Assembly (NCBI GenBank): GCA_022984795.1
Contig: JALIHJ010000017.1
Location: 241,952-305,951, forward strand
DNA length: 64,000 bases
Origin: Fabrea salina
Lineage: Eukaryota > Ciliophora > Heterotrichea > Heterotrichida > Fabreidae
Direction of reading: 5' to 3'
Positions 9,522 through 17,400 of this stretch are shown here, piece by piece. A model generated the notes under the pieces. That model had not been told where the DNA came from and made no database searches. It was given only the letters and a program-made list of their open reading frames with translations. Every line of letters starts with the position of its first letter. Positions within the stretch are counted from its first letter, which is position 1. The translations under genes were made by a program, and so were the position numbers.

Positions 9522-10157
9522 ATGTTAATAAGTTTGTTGTTAGTGGGGTGCTACGCCATGGACTGTGTGCCTTACGAGTGCATAACTCTAGGCACTAACA
9601 TCTGTGCAAGAAAGTCTTACCAAACCGTTATGATCAACTCTGCAACCTGCCAACCAGGGTTTAGGTGCAGTTTACAAGAAGTTAAGAACTGGCACTTTAC
9701 CGCTGAAATTGATTCTTTGACGCAGTGTGAAGAAGATGTAGTCAACCCTGACTACGAAAGAGAAAACTATGACTATCTCTGCGGAGAAAGAAAGCCCAAA
9801 AAGGAGTTTGCAAGTGGCAACTTGCCTAAGCAGTGCAACAGCAACACTGACTGCCTTTTAGAAGATGGAACTTACACAGAGTGTATATGTGGACTTGATG
9901 GTAAGGCTTACTGTGTACCTTCTTGGGACTCCTCAGCTTTTGATGACTTTTGGAGTCTTTGTGACCAAGGCATTCAGTTCAGGGACCTATACTACTGGGT
10001 TCTTTACAAAAGAAACTACGCTAGCTTTGTAAGTAAGGTCGACTGTGCTTTGATGCTTTTCCAAGAACTGAATGCTATGGGCCGCTACTTAAGTATTTTG
10101 CCAGTCTCAGGTTCTACTTGGTTGGGGGTTTCGTTGTTACTAGTCATCTTAAGTTAA
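9522..10157 (+). CDS. Cys-rich secreted or GPI-anchored surface protein
   Basis: A 211-residue protein of unknown family that begins 7 bp after the CSN1 stop. A short signal peptide (MLISLLLVGCYA) is followed by a Cys-rich ectodomain with about 16 cysteines, several in close pairs (CIC, CNSNTDC), which suggests disulfide bonding outside the cell. The C-terminus is a run of small and hydrophobic residues (SGSTWLGVSLLLVILS) with no cytoplasmic tail, as in GPI-attachment signals. It converges with the gene at 10172, stop to stop 14 bp apart. Confidence 0.75.
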   Translation: MLISLLLVGCYAMDCVPYECITLGTNICARKSYQTVMINSATCQPGFRCSLQEVKNWHFTAEIDSLTQCEEDVVNPDYERENYDYLCGERKPKKEFASGNLPKQCNSNTDCLLEDGTYTECICGLDGKAYCVPSWDSSAFDDFWSLCDQGIQFRDLYYWVLYKRNYASFVSKVDCALMLFQELNAMGRYLSILPVSGSTWLGVSLLLVILS

Positions 10158-10171
10158 TCCGCTTAGTTAAG

Positions 10172-10573
10172 TTAGTCCGTGAAATAGAAGTAGTCATAAG
10201 CGGTGTTGTCGTAAGCCCTCATAGAGCACATTCCACATCCGTAAATAAAAAGCAGCCAGGGAATGAGGTGGAGCTTCCCACTGACTTGTTTCCAGTAAAG
10301 GTGCTCAAACCACTCTTTAGTGAAAGGCTTGCGGATGTAGTTGTGGTTCATGTGGTGTCTTGAACGTTGGTGCAGAATGATGCCTTTTCCGTAAGAGTAG
10401 TCCATAAGCCAGTGCCTAGCAAGAGGGTGTACGTCAGTTCCAGTGTTCATAGGGAACCTCCAAGACCTCTGTTTGTAGTTGCCCCACTTGTAGTAAGCAG
10501 TGTTGTTGATAGTTGGTTCGATCCATTTAAGAGTGCCTCCTCTAGGAGGATTCAACCAGTACCTAGCTGACAT
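10172..10573 (-). CDS. Small Trp/Tyr/His-rich protein with one membrane segment
   Basis: A 133-residue protein, not recognised. It is unusually rich in Trp, Tyr and His, and one hydrophobic stretch (HLIPWLLFIYGCGMCSM, about residues 101-117) could cross a membrane. The composition is like small accessory subunits of mitochondrial respiratory complexes in ciliates, but no specific match can be made. It is the last gene of a tight five-gene minus-strand series, starting 11 bp after the stop of the coiled-coil gene. The start context is ATTTAAACATG. Confidence 0.65.
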   Translation of the reverse strand: MSARYWLNPPRGGTLKWIEPTINNTAYYKWGNYKQRSWRFPMNTGTDVHPLARHWLMDYSYGKGIILHQRSRHHMNHNYIRKPFTKEWFEHLYWKQVSGKLHLIPWLLFIYGCGMCSMRAYDNTAYDYFYFTD

Positions 10574-10584
10574 GTTTAAATTAC

Positions 10585-11829
10585 CTAAGGCGAGAACGAA
10601 AGATTCAGCCGATTTGTTTGATGGTTCTTTTTGAGAATAGGAGTGTACCCTCGGTAGTTCTTGGTACTTGAAAGACTTGGAGGAGTTTTTTGTATGAACT
10701 TCTTGACTTGCAGGGACCCTCTTTTTCTATGCAGAGGAGGAGTGCTTTCTAGTGGAGAAGCTAGTTTGTCTTGCAAGTACTTTTCTAGGGCAAAACACTG
10801 ACTGCCTTCAACTGCAAGTAGTTTTCCTTGTTCTAGCTTGACTTCTACCTTAAGTGGTCCAATGTGGAAAAGACTAGACTCACAAAACTCAGTTCTCAAG
10901 TTGAGTTTTTGTGCACAGTTCTGGACTAGCGTTTCTAGGGTTTCCTGAACATTACCGAAAGAAAACCTAAAAGAGTCTTCTTGGTCTTGGTTTCGGACTT
11001 CAAGCGACTCTAAGTAAGATACTCTGGAGTTGAGACTGGCGTTTCTGCTTTGAGTGAGTTGGAGCTGCTTAAGGGTTTCTTTGTAGAGTTGGTTTTGTTC
11101 TTCAAGGGCAGTTTGGGTTGTGTTGAGAAGTTCTTTGTAAGGCACCAAGGGGGAGTTTTTGGACCTTTCAAAGTCCAAAGTTTCCTTGGTAGTTTTGAGT
11201 TTGGACTCCAAAGAGCGTTTCTCGTGTTCAAGTGTTTGCAGAGAAACCATCAAGTCTTGTTTTTGGCTAGAAACTTCTAAAAGTTTGTTTTGCAAGTAGT
11301 CTTCTTTTTTAGAGAAGTTTTGGAGTGCTTCTGTGTACTTTTGTTCAAGCAAATCGTACTGCTCGATTATTCCAAGTTTAGTTTCTCCGTTATTTTTAAG
11401 TAGGTTTTCTTGGAACTTGTGGATTTCTTTTTGGAAGTACTCGTTGGTTTTGCTTAGTTTTTCTAAGAGACCAATTCTTTCTGACTCTGACTTTCTTAAG
11501 TGGTTCCTGAGTTCCCTGGATTCTTTGTAATCGTAAAAACTTGAAAACTGCAGTTCTGGAAACCTAAACCCAAGCACAACGTGTCCTTTGTCACTGGGCT
11601 TTTTTAGCTCAAAAGTGTCTTGACTTGAAAACTTAATAGGGAACTCAGCGAGTACAGTTCCTCCGTGAGTTGCTTCTAGTTTACAGAGTTCCACTTCTTC
11701 TAGAGTTAAGTTGTAGACTTCTTGAGGGTTAACGTTTAAGTAGTTCCCATCTGTTAACTTTATTCTAAAGCTAACTGTGTCCAGTCCTTCAAACTCAGAT
11801 CCTTTAACTGAAAACTCTACTTTTTCCAT
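10585..11829 (-). CDS. Coiled-coil protein with a beta-rich N-terminal domain
   Basis: A 414-residue protein. Residues 1-105 look like a compact beta domain of C2-like or MSP-like character (FSVKGSEFEGLDTVSFRIKL). Residues 105-285 form a long coiled coil with regular heptads of Leu, Glu, Gln and Lys. Residues 285-350 look like a second small folded unit, and the basic Ser/Pro tail is disordered. It is probably a cytoskeletal or basal-body-type structural protein, by architecture only. Its ATG (11829-11827) follows the TAA of the methyltransferase gene with no base between. Confidence 0.75.
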   Translation of the reverse strand: MEKVEFSVKGSEFEGLDTVSFRIKLTDGNYLNVNPQEVYNLTLEEVELCKLEATHGGTVLAEFPIKFSSQDTFELKKPSDKGHVVLGFRFPELQFSSFYDYKESRELRNHLRKSESERIGLLEKLSKTNEYFQKEIHKFQENLLKNNGETKLGIIEQYDLLEQKYTEALQNFSKKEDYLQNKLLEVSSQKQDLMVSLQTLEHEKRSLESKLKTTKETLDFERSKNSPLVPYKELLNTTQTALEEQNQLYKETLKQLQLTQSRNASLNSRVSYLESLEVRNQDQEDSFRFSFGNVQETLETLVQNCAQKLNLRTEFCESSLFHIGPLKVEVKLEQGKLLAVEGSQCFALEKYLQDKLASPLESTPPLHRKRGSLQVKKFIQKTPPSLSSTKNYRGYTPILKKNHQTNRLNLSFSP

Positions 11830-12483
11830 TTATGTGGGAGTTAGTTTAATTATGTGTCTGGTACTTGCTACTTCTTGTATTTCTTCTACGGTTTCTGCTT
11901 CGAACCCCCAGTTTTGGGCTTCTTTTATAAAGCTTTCACTGCCTCCGCCCACTCCGAAGTAAAAAGCTTTGCAAGCTATTAGAGCAACCCCTTCACAGCT
12001 ACTCTTAATAGCAGTTAGGAGTTTCTGGTAGTTAAGTGGGTTGTATATAGTTTCGCTGCTCAGAATAAGCCCGAACTTGCCTAAGTGCGACATGTCCTGC
12101 CACTCCCCTGCCAAAAAAGTCCCCTCTAAACTTCCGCAGTTAGCCTTTACGTTGTTCATGGTAGCGTACTCAAGGACTTCTTTGTTGAAGTCCTGGAATA
12201 CTACTTGGGCTCCTTGCTGCATGCAGTAAATTCCAGGCAGTCCATGGCCGCAGCCTAACTCTAGAACTCTCTGAGGAATCCTTATTGTTTTGAGGTATCT
12301 CAGCAGGTCTATTGAGCACTCCCAAATACGAAGTCCGCCTTCATACTTGCCTGGCTCTAAGTCTGAGTTAGGTGGGAGTCCTACTTCTGTGTTGTCTACT
12401 TGAAAGTACTTCAAGCCTTCTTTTTCTTGGAAAGTGTGTGTTTCTTTAGGCGTGTTAACTTCTACCAAGCCAGCAAAATTCAT
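11830..12483 (-). CDS. METTL18/HPM1-type histidine protein methyltransferase
   Basis: SAM-dependent methyltransferase of 217 residues. GGLRIWECSIDLLRYL is the family-typical entry helix. The SAM-binding motif I is LELGCGHGLPGIY, and motif II ends in VVFQDFNKEVL. These match METTL18 / yeast Hpm1, which methylates a histidine of ribosomal protein uL3. The family's N-terminal tail is short here. The TAA stop (11832-11830) touches the ATG of the next gene, and its own ATG starts 2 bp after the previous stop, in CTTTTAAATATG. Confidence 0.85.
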   Translation of the reverse strand: MNFAGLVEVNTPKETHTFQEKEGLKYFQVDNTEVGLPPNSDLEPGKYEGGLRIWECSIDLLRYLKTIRIPQRVLELGCGHGLPGIYCMQQGAQVVFQDFNKEVLEYATMNNVKANCGSLEGTFLAGEWQDMSHLGKFGLILSSETIYNPLNYQKLLTAIKSSCEGVALIACKAFYFGVGGGSESFIKEAQNWGFEAETVEEIQEVASTRHIIKLTPT

Positions 12484-12485
12484 AT

Positions 12486-13217
12486 TTAAAAGTTATTGAT
12501 CTTGTCTATCATGGAAAAATTGTTGAGTGTCCAGACTTTTTCGCCGTAAGTAGAAGCTGGCTTAACTACTAAAGATTGTTCCTTTGGCTCTTCGTTGGAG
12601 TTTACAATGCTAGAAATGGGCTTTTTGTTACTTCTAGGCATAGGTACGTAAGCTTTTCTGTTTTCAATGCTTCTGCTGACTAGTCCTTGGCGCTTAGGTT
12701 CAACTACTTTAACGGGGCTGGTTGAGTAAATTTTCATAGATGACCTGGGACCAAGTCGGATAACCTGGGGTTTGTAACGGGGGTTCCGAGGACTGAACTC
12801 TTGGTTAGTTGCTGTGCAGGGACGACTGAATCCTTTTGGTTTTCCCTTAACTTCTTGCTTAAAGCCTTGTTTCTGAGAAGAAGACCTTTTGTTAGAGCTG
12901 AATATTGACTCAATGTTTTTTCTGAGGGTGTTTTTGTCAGGGGAGTCGTTAAGTTGGTTTGCTCTAACAGAAGAATTAGGCTTAAAGGAGGGCCTTGCTG
13001 CAGAGTTGGCTCTTTTATTTGAAGTTGTTTGTGTGAACAACCAAGGCCGTAGAGTTTCTTTTTTTTCAATGAAAGAAAAATTAGGTTTTTGTGGAGTCTG
13101 GGGCATCCTGGTGTACTTCCGGTTAATGAGTGCTTTGGGAGTGACTGGCTTAAAGAAAGTAGCGTTTTCTAGTATTAAGGCAGATTTATTCAGACTTACA
13201 TGTGAACAGTTTGACAT
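12486..13217 (-). CDS. Basic disordered protein, 243 aa
   Basis: Not recognised. The protein is Lys/Arg/Ser/Asn/Pro-rich throughout with scattered short motifs (RMPQTPQKPNFSF, RPWLF, YVPMPRSNKKP). It has no hydrophobic segment and no clear fold. Such proteins are common in ciliates as cortical or microtubule-associated components, but nothing here proves that. Its ATG (13217-13215) follows directly on the TAA stop of the EF-hand gene (13220-13218) inside the word CTTATAAATG. Confidence 0.65.
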   Translation of the reverse strand: MSNCSHVSLNKSALILENATFFKPVTPKALINRKYTRMPQTPQKPNFSFIEKKETLRPWLFTQTTSNKRANSAARPSFKPNSSVRANQLNDSPDKNTLRKNIESIFSSNKRSSSQKQGFKQEVKGKPKGFSRPCTATNQEFSPRNPRYKPQVIRLGPRSSMKIYSTSPVKVVEPKRQGLVSRSIENRKAYVPMPRSNKKPISSIVNSNEEPKEQSLVVKPASTYGEKVWTLNNFSMIDKINNF

Positions 13218-13706
13218 TTATAAGTTTAGTGAAAGTAGCTTTACAAAAGAAATGTAGTCAATTAGTCCTTCTTCGTCTTTTTGGGACCGGTTGATGGTTT
13301 GGTTCACCAGACGCATAGAGAGTTTCAGTTTACTGAGGATCTTAGTGCACAAGAAGTTTATTTCTGAGCGAGCTAACTTGCCCTTTCTGTCTAAGTCGTA
13401 CAAGTGAAACAGGGCTAGTAAGTCGTCCTGCATGTTTAATTGGTGGACTTTTCTAACAGTGATTTGCAGGAACTCATTAAGAGATATGCCTTCTTCTTCG
13501 TCTTCTCCAGTTTCCTTTTTGTCTAGTTGTCTGAGCATCCGGTTAATTTCGCCCTGGGACAGTTTGAGTCCCAAGCACTCGTAAGCTAAGTGCAGGTCTG
13601 CAACACGCAGTTTGCCTGTGCTTTTTCTGTGGAACCATTTGTAAGCTTTCATGATTTCATTGATCTCATTAGGGTTAATGTGAAACTTTGAAAAGTCAGA
13701 CTCCAT
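13218..13706 (-). CDS. Calmodulin/centrin-like EF-hand protein
   Basis: A 162-residue protein with the four-helix-pair size of calmodulin and centrin. The first unit (MKAYKWFHRKSTGKLRVADL) has the EF-hand helix-loop-helix outline but a weak loop. The third (FHLYDLDRKGKLARSEI, about residue 106) has D-x-D-x-K-G-x-L and a terminal acidic residue, so it may bind calcium. The others are degenerate, with an acidic insert (GEDEEEG) in the second. It heads the five-gene minus-strand run and starts 7 bp from the divergent Bax-inhibitor gene. Confidence 0.8.
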   Translation of the reverse strand: MESDFSKFHINPNEINEIMKAYKWFHRKSTGKLRVADLHLAYECLGLKLSQGEINRMLRQLDKKETGEDEEEGISLNEFLQITVRKVHQLNMQDDLLALFHLYDLDRKGKLARSEINFLCTKILSKLKLSMRLVNQTINRSQKDEEGLIDYISFVKLLSLNL

Positions 13707-13713
13707 TTATAAG
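13707..13713. promoter_or_regulatory. 7-bp divergent intergenic segment TTATAAG
   Basis: Only seven bases separate the two start codons: CAT at 13704-13706 for the minus gene and ATG at 13714 for the plus gene. They contain the palindrome TTATAA, so both genes are preceded by the same TATAA word, read in opposite directions. Position implies that each gene's 5' untranslated region is absent or begins inside the other gene. Confidence 0.5.
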
Positions 13714-14430
13714 ATGCAGGAACCTGGTCCTTGGTCTGAAAGAGATTATGAAGCTTTTAGAATAGAATCTGACCGACTTGGCTTTATAAGGAAAGTATAC
13801 TCCATTTTGTCAGCCCAACTTCTGTTTACAGCGTTTTTGTCGCTGTTTGCGTTTTTAGTGGAGCCTTACAGAGAATTTTTACAAGAAAGTTTATGGTTTA
13901 TAATCATTTGTTTAGTGGGGACAATAGTAACTGTACTGTTGCTGTTCTGTGTTCCTTCTTTGGCCAGAAAGTACCCCACTAACTTTATGCTGCTTACACT
14001 TTTTACCCTTTTTGAAGGTTTGCTTTTGGCTAGTTTTACCTCTTTCTTTGAGCCACTTGACGTGGTTTTGGCCTTGTTTTTAACAGCAGGTCTCACGATT
14101 GTTTTGACTGTGTACGCTTTCACCACGAAAACTGACTTTACAAGGAAGACTGGACTGATCTTAGTTCTGAGTTTTAGTTTGTTGACACTAGGTTTGTTGT
14201 TCATAATAATACCTTCAAGGACCCTGACTTTGGTAAGCTTCACTTAGATTCTAGCCCCAATCATCATACTAGTGTACGGAATCTTTTTGGTGATTGACAC
14301 TCAACTCATTGTAGGAAAAAAGCGCCATGGTTTAAGTAACGATGATTACATACTCGGAGCAATAATGCTTTACATAGACATTATAGGGATATTCGAGTAT
14401 GTGCTGATCCTTATTGGCGGAAGGAGGTAA
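13714..14430 (+). CDS. Bax inhibitor-1 / TMBIM family membrane protein (one intron)
   Basis: Seven-helix membrane protein of the BI-1/LFG family, which affects calcium leak from internal membranes and cell-death control in other eukaryotes. Unspliced, the frame stops at 14247. Removing a 15-nt intron (14233-14247) restores it and adds the family-defining last helices: LVYGIFLVIDTQLIVG, then DDYILGAIMLYIDI and a short tail. The spliced product is 233 residues, the normal size. The N-terminal RIESDRLGFIRKVYSILS is also typical. The continuation across the intron is strong evidence for splicing. Confidence 0.92.
14233..14247 (+). other. 15-nt intron in the BI-1 gene (phase 0)
   Basis: GTAAGCTTCACTTAG. 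Its removal joins 173 codons to a conserved downstream exon. A is at position 10. If retained, its own terminal TAG is an in-frame stop. Confidence 0.93.
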
Positions 14431-14464
14431 CTAATTAAGTTCTTTTAATTCTCTTTATAAAAAT

Positions 14465-17400
14465 ATGCTGATTCTGCTGGCAACCTTACTATTGGCAAAG
14501 GGCGAAGAAATGCTGGAGGACGGAGTTCCTAAGCAAGGCAACATCGAAAGTATGCAAGGAGGTAGCGAACACTACTACTTCCGGTTAAACAGAATAGCAG
14601 GGAACAAAGACATCACTATTTCAGTCACCACTTTTTCAGACTGGTCAGACCCTGATATCTTTGTTGCAGAGGGAAGAGTACCAACTGTTCAGAACTACGA
14701 CTACAGCTCCGTGGCCTGGGGCATGGGAAGTGTCATCATTCCTAGCTTCGAAGTAAAGGCTAGCCTAGACTACAAAGTACTTGTTCACTGCTACTCGTCC
14801 TGCAGGTTCGAAGTAACTTTTTCTTATGTGGAAGAAATTGCACTTACAGAAGGAGTTCCTCAAACTGGTTTCCTCAACAGGGACTTGACAGCCATTTACA
14901 AGATGAATGTTACTCAGGACGTGGAAGAAATCCGCGTCAAAGCTGAAGTCAGCTACGGAAAGATCAAGATGTACGCAGCTCGGGAAGAAGAGCCCACTCC
15001 AGATAACAGCTTGGCAGTAGTTGACACGTGGCACAACGGGAAAGAGTTCTTTGAAGTCAGACCTAAAAAAGGCCTTTACAGGTTTTCAATTGTAGCGCTT
15101 AACAATACTCAGTACACAATTACTGCTTCTAGTGGAAACGCAACAGTTTTTATGCTGCAAGCTTCAGTGCCTGCTTCAGGAAGGGTGCCTCATGGAGAAA
15201 TGAACTTTTACAAGATCAATGTTGACTCAGAAGAAGAAACCCTAACTATCAAACTGACTCCTTTCTCAGGGGACCCCGACTTGTACATCAAAGCCGGGGA
15301 ACTTCCTACTAAACTTGACTTTGACTTCGAGTCTGTGATGTTTGGCAACGAAACTTTGAGTATCACTCCTGAACAAAGAAGTGAACTGGGCCACAAAACA
15401 GGGGACTTCTTCATTGGAGTTTACGGGTTTTCAGAGTCTTCTTACATGCTCACAGCAAGAATCAACTCAAACTCCTTGACACCCCTAAGTGCAGGGATTC
15501 CCCTTACAGGCTACGTTGAGAAACAAGAAATCGACCTTTACTACATGAACGTACCTGACGGTTTGCAACTAAACATCACTTTCCACTTAAGTCCTAGTCA
15601 CGGCAACCCTGACCTCTACGTTAAGTTTTGCAACAAGAAACTTTCTGAGTGCAGGTTCTCTGAAGAAGAAATTGCAGACCCAAGTAACCACAACGTGCAT
15701 GTGTCAAAACACTCCTCGGGTTCTGACCAAGTGGACATTCTGCACACTCCTGAAAAGTGCATAAACCGTAACAGGTGCAAGTACATTGCTGGAATTCTAG
15801 GCATGAGTTATGAAAGAAGCGAGTACGCAATCCTTGGCAACTTCAACAACTCAAACGAACTTATTTTAAGGGAAGGAAGACCCATGACTATGGCTGTGCA
15901 GAACGGGTTCCGTTACTTCAAGTTCACTCTGTTCAACGAGTCAGCTGTTGAAGTGAGCTTCACCCTAACTCCTATTTCGGGCGACTCCGACCTTTACTCC
16001 TCCACTGAGGACAAACCTTCACTTATGAACTTTGACAAAAAGTCTTCTCACAACAGCTTAGAAATCGACTCTTTGACCTACGTCAGGGGAAGAGACCGCG
16101 AGTCACTAGTAGGCACTTACCACTTAGGAGTTTTCTGTTCCAGCCAGGCCACCTTCACCATTGTGGCCTACCAAAAACTCCCAGGCAAAAACTCAACTGT
16201 GCAAATATACCCTGGACACCCCCAAAAAGACACTGTGTACAACATGACTGATTCAGACTACCGAATATACTGGTTCCCTGTGCACTTCCAACCAGAAACC
16301 AAGCAAAACATGCAAATCACTCTGACTCCTATCACTGGGGCCTTTTCAGTGTACGTAGCAAACAACTTAGGGAACCTAGACTGGCAAAACGAAATCTTTT
16401 ACTACAACTGGAGAGACCATCCTAACTCAGGTGACCCAGTGAACGTAGTGAACATCAAAACCACCGACCCTTGCTACGTACTGGACAGCACTTACCTGAT
16501 TCTTGTGCAAGCTAATAGGTTCAGCGTTAACGGCACTGCCACTTACTCAATTACTTACAACATTGGAAACGGAACAGCAATGCTTACGGAGGACGTTCCT
16601 TACAGAGGCCAAGTTATAAACAACGAATACAACTACTTCACTTTCCCTATCCACGCTAACCACGAAGACATTACTTTCAGCGTAACAGCTTTGTCAGGCG
16701 ACCCTGATATTTACATTTCAGTTGACCCTGAAAACACCAAACCTACCAAACAGAAAAACGACTTTAGAAGCAACAACTTCGGCAGCGAAACCTTAACTCT
16801 CACTTGGGAACAAGGCCTTAAGGAAAAGTGCCCTGACCTTCCTGACGAATACCATCACGGAGACCCCGTTAACTGCATGATTTACATTGGCGTGTTTGGG
16901 TACAGTGCTTCTACTTACACCATTAGAGTCCACACCTCCAAAAACTTGCCTAAAAGACTTGCAATGGGACACTTGCAGTCAGGAGAACTCAATAGAACTG
17001 AGTACGACTTTTACTACATAACCACTTCGCCAACCAAGCCACTTAAGGTGACTCTGCAGCCTTTAACAGGAGACCCTGACTTATTTTTGAACGTGTTCAA
17101 CTACCAAGAAGTGGGCACTGACCCGAAGTCTTGGGAAAGGCCAACTAAAGACAGCTTTATGTACGCTTCAAGAGCTACTACTCTGGAAGACTCTGTTGAA
17201 CTGTCAAGTCAAAACTTAACTAGCATTTGTCCCGGCAACACTTGCTTAGCTTTGATTTCTGTGAACTGCTTCGCTGAGTACTGCAGGTACAGTATCATGG
17301 CTGAAGAAGAAAGCAACTTAACTAGTTTAGTTGAAGGCGACCCTAAGTACGGCCACGTCAAACAAGGAGAGTACATGTACTTTTCTTATTACTGCGACAA

